Of a DNA stretch of 49,411 nucleotides, positions 10,824-22,200 are shown piece after piece. The translations under genes and the position numbers were made by a program. This DNA is from Pinguiococcus pyrenoidosus (taxonomy: Eukaryota > Sar > Pinguiophyceae > Pinguiochrysidales > Pinguiochrysidaceae): contig JAAMXY010002406.1 of assembly GCA_019677205.1 (NCBI GenBank), positions 1 through 49,411 of the forward strand. Direction: 5' to 3'. Each line of letters starts with the position of its first letter. The first letter of the stretch is position 1. Under the pieces are notes generated by a model. That model had not been told where the DNA came from. It saw only the letters and a list, made by a program, of their open reading frames with translations, and did not search any database.

Positions 10824-12369
10824 CTAGAAGAGCAGGGCTTCATCGAGCAGATCCACGGCGATGGTCATGCTGGTGAGGACCCACAGCGCCGTCAGGACAA
10901 GCAGGAACTCGTAGTCTTCGTCGATGGACAAGCAGTACACAGCTAGGCCCGTCACAAGAAGGACCACGATGACGTGCACTGCAATCTGGAGCTTGAAAAT
11001 CGCCTTTGCCAGAGCAACATCGTACTCGTTTGCGCCGTCCGGATGCGTCGCTTCGATGTAGTGGCACTTCTCGTCTTCGATCGCTCCGTAGCCGTGCTTC
11101 CCGTGGTGCACGTGCTCCTCATCCTCTTCGTGAAGGAGCGACATGCCTTCCTGCACATGCAGGACGTCGACTTCCTTCTTCGCCTGCAGTTCATAGTCCT
11201 GGACGTGACTGAGGCGCTCGATGGTGAGCGCGGCGATGCCGACCGCTACGGATCCACACAGGAGGATGTGCGCTATCTCTGAGAAGACGTATGCGCTCTC
11301 TCCGGCCTCTTTGTGTCCATCATCTGCTCCTTTTCGGAGGAGCTCCGAAAGCACAATCTTCACGGAGGATCCGAGCGCAGCCATCGCTCCATCGAACAAG
11401 ATGGAGCTCTCAATGGACGAGAAGGCCCGGATGGCGCCACCGTGCCGCATTGCGTGGCGATCCAGATGCACCACGTCGACGTCGAAGGCAAGGAGCTTCA
11501 TGTTGAAGACGAGCAAGTAGCCAAGCAGGATCAGAGAGACGGACATCCAATCCACGGACTGCGGATCCACCGTGCAGCCCGAGACCACCTCGCCAAACAC
11601 GATGAGCCTAAGGCAGCCTCTGCGCTCAACAAGATGATCGAGCTGGACATGTCGGGCATCCTCATCAGGTACCAGTCTTTTACAAGCAGGGCAAGGACAG
11701 ACGTACGTGCATCGGCACCCGATTGGCCTTCTTGAAGCGCAAGCAGGTGAAGAAATACGAGCAGAACATGAAGGAGAGCATCCCAACCAGCACGATGAGC
11801 ATGCCAGGGACGAGCCACTCGACGCTGCCCCTTGAGATGGCGATGTAGCAGGCGCCTTTGACGAGACCAGGAAAGATGCCATCATGGACAACGAAGGCTC
11901 GATACTCTTTGAGATGGAAGAAGACGCGGAGGTAGGGGAGCGCCGTGAAGAGCTGGAAGACTCCTCCGAAGAACAGGAAGTTCCGAGCGCTCTCCGCGAA
12001 GGGCTCGTTCAGCTTGAGGCCCGCAAGGATCAGCAGGAACATCTGCGCGCCGACGAAGAGCTTGGAAGGCACGTCGTCGGTGAAGAAGCGGCAGCTGTAG
12101 ATGGTGCTGACCAACCAGTTGTCATACAGCACGCGGAACATGACGATCACTTGCAGCAGCGTCAAATGGCCTTCCTGGAACGCCTCGCCTAGCTTCGCAA
12201 TGAGCGTTACGAACACCAGGTCGAAGAACAGCTCGCTCCACGTCACTTTGCGGCCCTCCTCGGCGATTCCTCGGCTCACTTTGCCCTCCTCCGTGTGGTC
12301 CCAGCGCACCACCGCCCGCGGCTTCTGGAAGATCCCCCTCCGCCACCAGAAGTTCTCTTCTTCCGCCAT
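10824..12369 (-). CDS. LtrA-family multi-pass membrane protein, copy 2
   Basis: Paralogue of the gene at 8626-10177, with exons 12369-11707 and 11642-10824 giving about 493 aa. Exon 1 is exactly 663 nt in all three copies. It shares TWSELFFDLVFVTLIAKLGE and VERRGCLRLIVFGEVVSG. The His/acid-rich loop is present (HEEDEEHVHHGKHGYG) and the protein ends LLDEALLF. The single 64-nt intron sits after VPMH, phase 0. The start MAEEENFWW is the first ATG of the conserved frame; upstream sequence in this frame shows no similarity to the paralogues. It is divergent from copy 3 across 457 bp, so these two may share regulation. Transport or sensing roles have been guessed for the family, but substrate and function are not known to me. 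Confidence 0.86.
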
Positions 12370-12826
12370 AAGTAACGCTGGACAAGCCCCGCAATCCCCA
12401 GGCCGCAGCGCTGTGGCCGCGGAAAAGATATCTTGGCGCGAGCGCGGGAAAAACTTGGCGTTGACTGCTTGTTCCGGGATACAATGCGGCCGAACTTGAA
12501 TCAGCTGATTCTCGGTGGGCGAATATGGCTCGCTCTGGGTCGCCAAAGTCGCGAGGTTCTCGCCGATTGGGTGAAGGCGGCCAATGACCGGCGACCACAA
12601 GGGGAACTCTGTAATCTGTAATCTGTCCCGCCTCGTCTCTGTCGCGGATCCGGAGCGTCGCTCAGCGGGGGCTCCGATAGCGCGGTGGTCGAGTGACCGC
12701 GTGCGGTGCCTTGCGGTCTAGTGCCGCTTTCGAAAAGCCGCGCGGTGGCGGAGACGAGTGTCTGCCCCTGGAGAAGCGCAAGGTGTCAGTTGGCAAAGCT
12801 TTCGAGCCGCCGCTCCGTGGCTTAGG
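12370..12826. promoter_or_regulatory. Divergent promoter of LtrA copies 2 and 3
   Basis: 457 bp between the start codons of two paralogues. It contains the perfect 12-bp palindrome AATCAGCTGATT at 12499-12510, and two CCAAT-type elements (ATTGG at about 12566-12570 and CCAAT at about 12580-12584). Downstream is a duplicated CTGTAATCTGTAATCTG element near 12610. No gene seen. Confidence 0.5.
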
Positions 12827-14472
12827 ATGGCGGAAGAGGAGAGCTTCTGGTGGCGGAGGGGGATCTTCCAGAAGCCGCGGGCGGTGGTGCGCTGGGACCA
12901 CACGGAGGAAGGCCGTATGAGTAGGAGCGTTGCGGAGGAGGGCCGGAAAGTGACGTGGAGCGAGCTGTTCTTCGACTTGGTGTTCGTGACGCTCATCAGT
13001 CGTCTCGGGGAGGCTTTCCAGGAGGGCCATATGACGCTCTTGCAAGCCGTATTGGTCTTCCGCGTGCTCATTGAGAACTGGTGGGATGTGACGATGTACA
13101 CCTGCCGCTTCTTCACGGACGACGTGCCCTCCAAACTGATCAACGGGGCGCATATGTTCCTGCTGATCATGGCCGGCATGAAGCTGCAGGAGCCCTTCGA
13201 GGACAGCGTGCCCACGTTCCTGTACTACTCGGGCGTCCTGCACCTCTTCATCATGCTCCCGTACATTCGCGTCGTGTTCTGGATCAAGGAGTATCGCGCT
13301 TTCACGACAGCGACGGGCCTCCTTCCGGCCCTCGTCAAGGGGGTGTTCCTCATTTCCCTGTCGCACGCGGATCCCAGGTGGTTCGTACCGGGGATGGCCC
13401 TGCAGATTGTGAGCACAGTGCTGCACCACTACGTCACCTTCAACTGCAGCTGCATCAAGTTCAACAAGGCGAGCCGTCTGCCGATTCATGTGAGTTGTCC
13501 CATAGTTTGGCAGGGATGGAGGAACCTCGGCTCTTGCCGCTTTCCGTCTCTGGACCCTGTGACCTTCTGAGCGCCTCTACTTTGCTTTCCCAGCTGGAGC
13601 ACATGATCGAGAGGAGGGGCTGCCTCAGGCTCATCGTGCTGGGCGAGGTCGTGACGGGCGTGACCGTTGATCCCAAGAACATCGACGCCATGGCCATCAG
13701 CTTCATTCTCCTTGGCTACCTGCTGGTCTTCAACATGAAGTTGCTTGCCTTCGACGTGGATGTCGTTCACATCGATCGGCATGCGTGGCGGAGGGGAGGA
13801 GTCTATGCGGTGACAATCACGGAAGCGGATCATCTGTTCGACGCATCCATCGCGGCGCTCGGCTCCTGTGTGAAGATCGTGCTCACCGTGCTGCTCCACG
13901 CGGACAAGGACAGGGAAGGTGCCGGCGAGGAGCGAGCGAACGGGTCCAACTACATATTCCAGAGCGAAGGTAAGCTCGAGTGTGCTCTGCAGCATCCGCA
14001 GTCGCTGACTCCAGCCTGTTCCATTCCACTTTCCTTGATGGGCACAGCGCACCTTCTTCTCTGCGGCGCAGTTGTGGTTGGGCTCGTCGCGCTGCTGCTT
14101 CAGCGACTCTGCCACGTCCAAGACTTTGAACTACAGGACATGGATGCGAACGATGTGGTGAACGAACCAGAGGGCGTGGAGCTCCTGGATTCGGAAGCCA
14201 GTCAAGCTGGTTATGGGTCCATCAATGAAGGGCATCAGCTTCGTCGGCAAGAGACGTACAAGGAAGCCCGCTACAACGTCCAGCTGGCGAAAGCGATCTA
14301 TTACGTTCAAATGGTGATGCACGTCTGCACAATCCTGATGGTGGCCGGCCTCGCCGTTTACTGCATGTCCATCCAAGCCGAGTACGAGTTTCTCCTCGTT
14401 CTCGTGGCTCTGTGGGTGCTAACCAGCATTCTGATCACCGTCAACCTCCTGGATGAAGCCCTGCTCTTCTAG
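12827..14472 (+). CDS. LtrA-family multi-pass membrane protein, copy 3
   Basis: Third paralogue, in opposite orientation. Exons 12827-13489, 13594-13969 and 14048-14472 give about 487 aa. It has TWSELFFDLVFVTLISRLGE, ERRGCLRLIVLGEVVTG and the same ending LLDEALLF. The first intron (104 nt) is at the shared position after LPIH. The second intron (78 nt, phase 1) is absent from copies 1 and 2: alignment to their NYVFSDVAHLLLCG shows that NYIFQSE must join directly to AHLLLCG. This second intron has good GT-AG signals, is a multiple of three and has no stop in frame, so its retention would add 26 residues. The His/acid-rich loop of the other copies is replaced by a sequence nearly without histidine. 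It is the most diverged copy. Confidence 0.86.
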
Positions 14473-14684
14473 TGCGCGGCGTTCGGAATCGAGGTAGCTC
14501 TCGGACAGTCCTTCGGTAGGGGTGCCTGGCAGTAGGTAGGAAAGCGATGCCAGCCGTTGCCCGAGGGTACGACTGGCGTCCACGTACTGGCGTTCACGGA
14601 ATGCAAGGCGAGTAAGCAGCAGAACCGGGCTGTCGTGGGAAGCTCCGCGCGGCGCGGTGCGCTGCGTCGCAGAGCGCACCGTGC

Positions 14685-15536
14685 TCAGGATCTTTCCGGG
14701 ACTCGCTGCCGCCGCCGGTTCACATGGATGAAAAGAGTGGCCTGTTCGTACAAGTCGGACCCTTGGATCTTGAGGCGAATGGTGTTGTCACCCGGCGAGG
14801 GCGCATCCGGATCGACGAAGATAACCTTGCGGTCCAGCTTGCATCGGAAGCGGAGCGTCGAGGCTTCCGGGAGAATCTCAAACGACAGAGCTGGCACGGA
14901 AGCATGCCTGTGGCAGCTCCAGTTGTAGAAGCTCACGTCGTTGGCGTTCGGCTCCAGGGGCATCAGGCCGTGGAAGATCCTGTTGAAGTGCCCTTTCTGG
15001 AGGCGATCCAAGTAGTCAATGTATCCGCTCACTTCGTGATCTTTCCTGTTGCGGCACCGCATGAAGATGAGCACGCTCTTCACCCCGGCGCGCACGTCCG
15101 CCTCGAGGGCAGCGAGCTCCTGCAGCAGCCGATCCGTCGGATTCGTCCCGAACGAAGCCAACTTCGTTTTCACCGGGCGGGTCAACGCCTCTGCCTCTTC
15201 CTTCGCTTTCCGCTCCTCCTCGGCAATGGCCGCCTCAAAGGCCTCCTTGCCAAGCACCCCGCGGTCCAGAAACTGGTGCAGCTCCTTCTGCTGCAGAGCC
15301 AGCGTCCGACCATCCATGAAGTACAGGTCGGTAACCGTGAGCTTGGTGTTGAGGTACTCCTCGTAGCTCATGTGGCTGGCCTCCTCCGCCTCCGCCATGG
15401 CCGTGTGCAGCCGCCGTCGCGTGCTGTTGCTTGTGACGGACGCCATGCTGGTCTGGCGTCGGGACGGCGCAGAGCCCAACGGCGAAGACATTCGACGAAA
15501 CCGACGTTTTGCCGGGCTCCAGAGCAATGAAAACAA
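14685..15536 (-). CDS. CFAP299: Cilia- and flagella-associated protein 299 (C4orf22)
   Basis: Homologue of CFAP299, a small conserved protein found in species with motile cilia or flagella. The frame of 283 aa has no intron. The diagnostic blocks are KLTVTDLYFMDGRTLA near residue 65, VLIFMRCRNRKDHEVSGYID in the middle, DVSFYNWSCHRHASVP, and LDRKVIFVDPDAPSPGDNTI near the end. From memory these match the human series IFxRDRN, SGYIDY, SFYNW and KILNVDPKAQPGDNT. Several in-frame ATGs occur in the first 58 codons; similarity begins only at about MSYEEYLNTKLTV, so the basic Ser/Arg-rich N-terminus may be extra or untranslated. The role in the axoneme is not settled. Its presence argues that this organism has a flagellated stage. 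Confidence 0.83.
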   Translation of the reverse strand: MFSLLWSPAKRRFRRMSSPLGSAPSRRQTSMASVTSNSTRRRLHTAMAEAEEASHMSYEEYLNTKLTVTDLYFMDGRTLALQQKELHQFLDRGVLGKEAFEAAIAEEERKAKEEAEALTRPVKTKLASFGTNPTDRLLQELAALEADVRAGVKSVLIFMRCRNRKDHEVSGYIDYLDRLQKGHFNRIFHGLMPLEPNANDVSFYNWSCHRHASVPALSFEILPEASTLRFRCKLDRKVIFVDPDAPSPGDNTIRLKIQGSDLYEQATLFIHVNRRRQRVPERS

Positions 15537-16229
15537 GAACCTCCAGCTCGCTCCTGGAGTTCCAGACTTCTAGAGTTTCGGAGTACCAGGTACTGTACCG
15601 TCTCGAACACCAGACACCGGACCAAACTGGTCGATCGGGACAGAGATCCCGAGACAAGAGGACAGAGGCGGAGGATGGGACGGATGGAAATGCCGGAATC
15701 GCGCTTTGCGCGCCTGTTCAGCGGCGAGATAGCGATCGCGAGGATGCGATGATGCGATGATTTGTCAGCTGCGGGCGGAGCCATGCGATGGCAACCCGCG
15801 ATTCGCCGCGGGAACTCCCCAAGCTGGGAGACTGCGTCTGCAGTTGGCTGCCGCGGGCTACAGTTGGACCGCCTGGAAGCAAATGGAGCTACGACGCTGC
15901 TATCCTAGACGGGTCGCCTGCGCGACCCCAGCTTCTGGGACCTCTCCCTCCACTATCCACGCGTCCTACACGAGAGCTCAAGGCATTGGTACTGATCTCG
16001 GGAAGCCGCGACTGGAGCTCCGCACTGGACAACTGGCGACTTCGGAAGAAAGTGCCCAAGTTCGCAGGCTTCGCGCTCGTCCCATTTCGGGATCTCCTCC
16101 GTCTCGCATTCCGACGCGCCGCCACATCTCCGGGCCGTAAGCAGCGAGCACCACCGCACTCGATTCTGCTGTCTTGACGCTTAGGATTCCTCTTCGCTTT
16201 CCTTCTTAGAACGCACGCGCCTTGGAGAC
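15537..16229. other. Intergenic region between CFAP299 and the MGGC protein gene
   Basis: About 690 bp between divergent start codons. Open frames here are short, unlike known proteins and differ between strands, so I read it as promoter sequence. TCAGCTGC occurs near 15767, a weaker relative of the palindrome seen elsewhere. Confidence 0.4.
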
Positions 16230-16882
16230 ATGGGTGGCTGTCAAAGCCAGCAGACTGCGCAAGCAGTCACCGAAGAACCGGAAAGCTTGCCTCCGAAAGA
16301 GACGCCGGTGGCGGCGGAGGAGGAGACCAAGACAGGTGGGCGGTGCTTCAGCAAGCTTCCGTGTTGCTAGGAGATCTTGCATGGCTAGGAGGTGTTCTGA
16401 CAGGGGTCTTTCGCTGGGCCCGGTGCTCTCTCAGAGACCGAGGAGCAGCAGGTCGACGTCGGTCTTGCGATGGACGAGGAAAGAGAGAGTCGCGTCAGTG
16501 AGCACGGAACCGAGCTGCGATCCACGCCGCACGTCACGCCCATGAAGGAATACATCGCGGAGAAGGTTCGTGCGTGAGAAGGCGAGGCCATGTCGCGGAG
16601 CGTCTCAATCTGACATCACCGGATCGCTACACCTAGGAATCCAAAGAGGCAGAACAAAGGGAGATGGAGGAAGCCAGGCGGCGGAAGACGTCTTGGATGC
16701 CCTCGGCCTTCAGTTTCTTCTCGAAGTCGAAGGCAGACCAGGAGAAGCAGGAGGAGCAGGACGACCAACAGCAGGCCGAGGAACGCCCCAGTCTCGTGGC
16801 CATGTGCTTTACGCCGATGGAGAAGACGTACGAAGAGTCAGTGTCCGAGGAAACGAAGGAGCCCGCGGAGCTTCGGGCATGA
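16230..16882 (+). CDS. Small acidic protein with an MGGC dual-acylation N-terminus
   Basis: Three exons (16230-16335, 16435-16565, 16637-16882) join in phase to give a 160-aa protein that I do not recognise. It begins MGGCQSQQTAQAV. Gly2 followed by Cys4 is the classical pattern for N-myristoylation plus palmitoylation, so the protein should sit on the cytosolic face of a membrane, for example plasma membrane or flagellum. The rest is Glu-rich and low complexity, with a basic-aromatic patch SWMPSAFSFFSKSK near residue 100 and a possible conserved tail MCFTPMEKTYEE. No enzymatic domain is visible. Splice junctions are G|GTGGG...CAG|AG, AAG|GTTCG...CTAG|GAA. Confidence in the exon chain rests on phase, signals and the even composition across junctions. 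Confidence 0.6.
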
Positions 16883-17031
16883 GCTAGCTTGGAAGCTTTC
16901 CCGAGAGGCGTAGTGCGGCTTGAGATGGTGTGCCCCAGCTTGACTGATTCGGAGCTTGCCTGAATGCGAGGGACAGAAGGAGACCAAAGGAAGAAGGCGG
17001 ACAGCTTTCGTGGTTGTGCCGCTTTGATCTA

Positions 17032-18248
17032 CTAGTCTCGCTTCTCCGTCGACTTGAGGTACTCATCAGGTGGCACCACCGTGTCTTTGGCCATGGCGTC
17101 GGCTGCGGGCACGATGACGTGCTTCATCAGGAACTTGTACGTGGTGAAAGGAAGTGACGCCATGGGCTGCAGAAGCATACACGCATCCAATCCCACCGGA
17201 ATCACGGGATCTACGACGTATCCCTGCACCGCGTATGCCATGGCGTTGACGACGTGCTGCGGATCCCAGTGATGCTGGAAAAACAGAACAGAGAATGGAG
17301 AGGCCGCGGATTTGTCAGCGAGCCTCCTCCCCACGGAACTCTTCTGTCTTGTGCGCCTTCTTCGAGATGCACCCTTACCTGCGACGCAAGGCACGTCAAC
17401 GTCTTGGCCGAGAGAATCGCCTTCGTCTTGTCTTGGTCATCCATGGAGCTCTCCAGAACGCCGCTGTAGGTGTTCTTGAAAATCGGCGTGCGGTGGAAGG
17501 AAGGATTGATCGTGCACACGGAGATCCCGCTAGGCTCCAGTTCAATGTTCATCGTCTGCGTCAGAGCCTGCGCTGCCCATTTCGAAGCTTGGTAACCCGC
17601 CGCACCCGGCGTGGCCGTCGCAAAGCCCGCTTGGGACGTAACCGTGATGATCCTGGGCGACACTTCGGTGTCCCGGGCTACCGCCTCCCGGAGCAGGGGC
17701 ACAAAGAGCGCGCTGATTTGCGCCACGCCCACGACGTTGACAGCGAGAATCTTGTTCCACGCCTCCTCGGTCGTCGTCTCGACGTCTCCAACGATGCCAA
17801 TCCCGGCGTTGTTTATCACCGCGTGAAGCAACGCGCCGTCGCTGCGCTCGAGGAGCTTCTCCGTGGCCTCGAGCAGTCCGCGCCTCTCCCCATCTTTCGT
17901 CACGTCGCACTGGACTGCCGTGAGCCCGCCTGCATGTCCTTCCCGCGCCCTGGACTTCCAGGTCTCCGTCAGCTCGGTCATGCCCTGCGGGCGCAGGCAT
18001 CCGGCCACCACGAGAAATCCCTGCTGAGCCAGATGCAACGCCGCCGCAAAGCCGAAGCCCGAATCGCAGCCGGTGATCACGACAACTCGCCCGCGGGGAT
18101 CAATGTGCCTCCGGTTTCGATACGCTTGGTACGCCGCGGAGATCAGACTTGCCAGCAACTGCAAGGGTGCCACGATCGGCACCAGGGCCACCGCGATGAA
18201 GAAGAGCCAAAACGACCGCAAGACGCTGCCCAAGACCGGCGTGTTCAC
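17032..18248 (-). CDS. Membrane-anchored short-chain dehydrogenase, retinol/steroid-dehydrogenase type
   Basis: NAD(P)-dependent oxidoreductase of the classical SDR family. Exons 18248-17379 and 17274-17032 give about 370 aa. An N-terminal transmembrane helix (about residues 10-38) precedes the Rossmann fold, as in ER-bound retinol dehydrogenases. Visible motifs are the cofactor loop TGCDSGFG (59-66), CDV (114-116), NNAG (146-149), the catalytic S205 and Y219-x-x-x-K223 in GYQASKWA. TGCDSGFG is typical of the RDH5/DHRS9/BDH1 group. The extra C-terminal region of about 80 aa with PVIPVGLDACMLLQPMASLP could embed in the membrane. The substrate cannot be read from sequence: retinoid, steroid or hydroxy-acid are all possible. 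The stop is 150 bp from the stop of the convergent MGGC gene. Confidence 0.85.
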
Positions 18249-18711
18249 CCAAGCGTTCAGCTGCTCCTCTACCCTGGTGACGCTGCGCTCTCTGTGGAAC
18301 GAAGCAATGGAGAGGTCAACTCACAAGGAAGAGCAGAGGTGTTGTCGACACCTTGAGGGGCAAAACCACCCGAAAGTTACCTTCCAGATTTGACGAGGGG
18401 AATCCACTGCCCATCCTTCACGCCAGCGTCGCCTCCCGTAGTATCTTGCCGCATCCTGAGCACGAAATCTCTTCAAAGCTTCGCTGGAGCCCCCCCCGCA
18501 AGTAGGTTTCGGATCCGCAGGGCCTACAGAAACTTTGCTCCGCGTCCGCCGTCTTCTCTTTGAGCAGGGCTAAGCCACTTCGGACAATATGACCCTCCGA
18601 AGCGTCAGCTACGCGCCTCTCTCCCCCCTCGCTCTGCAGTCCATTTTAGGTGGCTTCGCGAGTAGTTTGGTTGTCTGTCACGGATTTGCCGATATCGGCT
18701 TCTTTGCCTTC

Positions 18712-18741
18712 ACTCTCTCTCTCTCTCCTTCTCTCTCTCTC
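18712..18741. repeat. (CT)n microsatellite
   Basis: Interrupted run of CT dinucleotides, about 30 bp. It is the complement of the (GA)n run 150 bp further on. Confidence 0.9.
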
Positions 18742-18805
18742 ACGAGGCAGCTCTTTTTTGTGGATCTCGTCCTTCATATGCAGAAGGCTACACGTCAATT
18801 AGCCG

Positions 18806-18837
18806 TTGTTGCTGCTGCTGCTGCTGCTGCTGCTGTT
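18806..18837. repeat. (GCT)n trinucleotide repeat
   Basis: About eight pure GCT units flanked by GTT variants, located between the CT and GA runs. Confidence 0.9.
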
Positions 18838-18887
18838 GAGGATGCTGCTTCTTACTCTTCTTCAAAAAAAAATGAAGAATGAGAGAG

Positions 18888-18889
<2 letters not shown>

Positions 18890-18931
<42 letters not shown>
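18890..18931. repeat. (GA)n microsatellite
   Basis: About 20 GA units, nearly uninterrupted. It could pair with the upstream CT run. Confidence 0.92.
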
Positions 18932-18933
<2 letters not shown>

Positions 18934-19273
18934 TACATGGTGAAAGTGAAGCTAGGTCGGAGCTCTCCTGCTGTCGGACGCACCTACAACGTCAAAGAAA
19001 GGAAAAAGACGCAAGATGGAAATGCTGCTTCGCTTTGAATCGTCCGGCCAACCGTGCCACCTAATCGGGGATCCAGGGACTTGTGTCCCTGTCGAGGATG
19101 TGAAGACGGTGGTTGGTGGACCGTTCGACAAGCTAGCCGACTTTGGTCAAGGACACAACGGACACAAATCCGCTTCCAGCAGCTCCCGAAGGCACAAAAC
19201 ACTGGCTGTCTCTAGCAGATTTGTCAATGTACACCTGTCACCTGCGACAGAGTTTGACACCACGGACAAAAAT

Positions 19274-22200
19274 CTACTCTACTCTTAGAGCACTGTCCGA
19301 AAGGCTGCTGACGCGAACATCTAAAATCTCAGCAGCAGCGGCGAAGCTCTCCTCGCGACAAGCATAGGCGTCCAGCGCCTGCGTCGACAGCTGATGGAAT
19401 TCGTCTCCCATCGTGACACTGCATGAGGAAGACACCTGGCTCTCTTCTGCGTTCGTTGCAAGCAAAGTCACAACATCATTGATGTAGTCGGCAGCCACGC
19501 TTAGCCGGTACTGCGTCCCGAAAAGGAGAGGAGACGTCTGACAAGCTCGTCCTGATAGGCGCAACTCCACCGCGTTCGAAAAGGCCGGGGTTGCCACGTC
19601 GAAGAGAGGACTCGCGTCTGCTGAAGCAACGGCAAAGATCTCCGACGTGGTTTCCGCAGGAGTCCTCAGGACCACCGTCATCTCAAGCAGGAAAGACTCG
19701 CCGAGGTCCAGGCCTTCCTCCACGAGGAGGCCTTCCAGAACTTGGATGGATTCACCAGGCGGTGTGAGCGTCTGCTGCGAAGACGACGGCTCTGGCTCCG
19801 CCTCCGGCTCCGGCTCCGGCTCCGGCTCCGATTCCGGCTCCGATTCCGACGGCGACGACAACTCGCTCGGCAACTCAGACTGCTCTGGGGGAACGATGGA
19901 CAACCTGCGGTTGCCGCTTGTCGGTTGCAGAGAGCAAGGCGGGCCGCGAACGGCGTCCCGAGCCCCCCCGACACCAGTGTAGTGAAAGATGGGTTCCTCG
20001 CAGCCGTAGTTGAAACACTTGAAGACGCTGTCCAGCTGCTGGGCGTTGAACTCGTCTTTGAGCGCGCAATAATCCCACTTATCCGATGCGGAGCAACCTT
20101 GGCCAGAGGTTTGCTCCTTGTCCGGCATGCTTCGATCTTGGAAAAGCCGTCTGGCGTCCGTGTCTCCGCGCGTCGACAAGAAGCTGTTCCAGATCCATTT
20201 CAGACCTCCGATCGGCGTTTGCATCCCCAGAGCCGAGAACGCTAGCGCGCTAGCGAAGGCCCCCGCGGAGCTTTCCTGGACTTCCGAGCGGTTCTCTCGC
20301 GTAGGCTCGCTCACCGCTTCAACTCGCCTGCGAGATCCGTAGGCATTGGGCTGTCCAAGGGCTTGTGCGGCCTTGCATGCCTTGAGAGCAGAGCACGAGC
20401 GCACGACGGCAAGATGTCAGAGCCAAGCCCTGGCAGAAGTGCTTCATCGTCGCTGCGCGGGAACTTACCTCGACATCGTATCCGGGTTCGCTTGCCGAGG
20501 GGTAGAAGCGGATGTCCAGCTCACGCACACTTGTGCTTATCTCGACGAGAAGATTCTGGCTGGCGGGATCGTAGGAAATCGTGTTGCGGCCCTCGTTGTA
20601 CGTGGCGGAGTACGAGTCCGTGGAGAGATATGCGAGGACGGTGTTGCTACCACCTCCTTTGATCAGTTCGATTTCCGGATACTGTCCGTATCCGATGACC
20701 TGGTGGTACAAACGCAATGGCAGAATGGCAAAAGTTACGACGAGCGCAGGATGCAGACATGCCACGCTTTCCGAGGCCGACCCACCTTGATCTGCATCTG
20801 CATGGTCACCTCATCCTGCGACGGGAACCAGTAGCCTCCGGGACGGATGTACAGTCGGCCGGGCATCGGCTCACAGATAGGGTATCCGTCAGTCAGGTCG
20901 CCGACATGCAGACCGACGTCCTTGATGAACTCGAAGGTGTGGACGTCCACGTCCTCACCGGTGCTCCAGGGCCCGTGCATGCTCCGGCGGCCATTCCAAG
21001 GGTAGTAGAACGAGTAGTGCCACCAGTCATCTGGGTTCACGTTGGAGACGCCTCCAACGATGTGGCTCAGGAACGTGCAGTCGTCGTAGCCGAGAGACGT
21101 GGCTCGCGTCCGTTGATACGACTCCTTGCAATACTTGAGCGCCGGCCGTCTCGACATTTCTTGGTGAGCATTGAACACGAAGATCTCCATGTACTCGTAG
21201 TGCAGGTTTCCGTCGCAGAGGAAGGTGTCGCCGCCCAGGTCGGAACCTCCCAGCATCTGGCAGGCGTCGGCGTCGAACCACTGCAGATCATGACCGATCC
21301 ACGGCCCGCGACCCTCGGGAGTCGGCGGGCAGGACCAAGCTTCCGTGGGGCTCGATGGGTTGTGGGTCTCAACCAGCTGCTCGGTTGCTTTCCCGTCAAT
21401 GTCACGATGTACGTAGCGGTAGTGGGGGATTCGCGGGTCCGGTTGAGGACCCGTGGACGACATGGCCAGCAGGTAGGAGCCATCTTCGAGGACGTTGTTC
21501 TGCAGGTAGGATGTCTGAGCTGCGTTCTGCTTGTCGGCACCAAGTTCGAGCACCGCCCTGTGCAGTCCGGCGCCCACGCTTTGATCTCTGGTGTCGAAGT
21601 AGGAGTCGACGATGTACCACCCGAAGCCGGTGCGGAGCATCCCCGGCGACGTGCCGATCTGCTGATTGCAGCGCTCGACGGCACTCCCGTCCAGCTGGCT
21701 GGGACTGTCGTAGATGAATCCATTGCGCACCCAAGGGCACGCTCCCGAGATAATGCCAAGGTCCGGATCGCGGATGAAGTTCGCGTCGCCGATCATGTTG
21801 CCCATCGTCCGGAAGGAACCGCAGATGTCCGCAAACCTCGAATCGACGAAGGCGTAGTGGCCGGCGAAGTAGTGCTTGCCCGGGAAGTTGATCTTGTACG
21901 CCGTCAAGCCCACCTGGCTCATCTTGGCACCAGGACTCTGCGGCGTGCCGCAGTCCCAGGCAAAGTCCTTCTCGCAGCTGAACATCTGCCGCCACAGGTT
22001 GTAGATCGAGCGGCTGGTGTGGCAGACGTTGTCTTCGTTGCGCCCGAACGGAGAGGTCGCCGTCGAGATGAAGCGCTCGCCCCCGACCGGGTTGATGAAG
22101 CCGTTGGTGTTCTCGTTCTGCAGGCGGGGGTCGTTTTGCAGCGACCCGAAGTCGGTCGGCGCCGTGTCATGGTCGTCAAAGCGGTAGTCGAAGCACACGC

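Larger units (their letters stand above)
18249..19273. other. Intergenic region with microsatellites
   Basis: About 1 kb between the start of the dehydrogenase and the stop of the G8 protein. It holds three microsatellites, annotated separately. Open frames that run through them (for example 18589-18882) are built from repeats, and I do not accept them as genes. Confidence 0.5.

Noticed and set aside
18589-18882. A 97-codon plus-strand frame with an alanine run
   Set aside because: It is built from the CT and GCT microsatellites; the alanine run is only the repeat translated.
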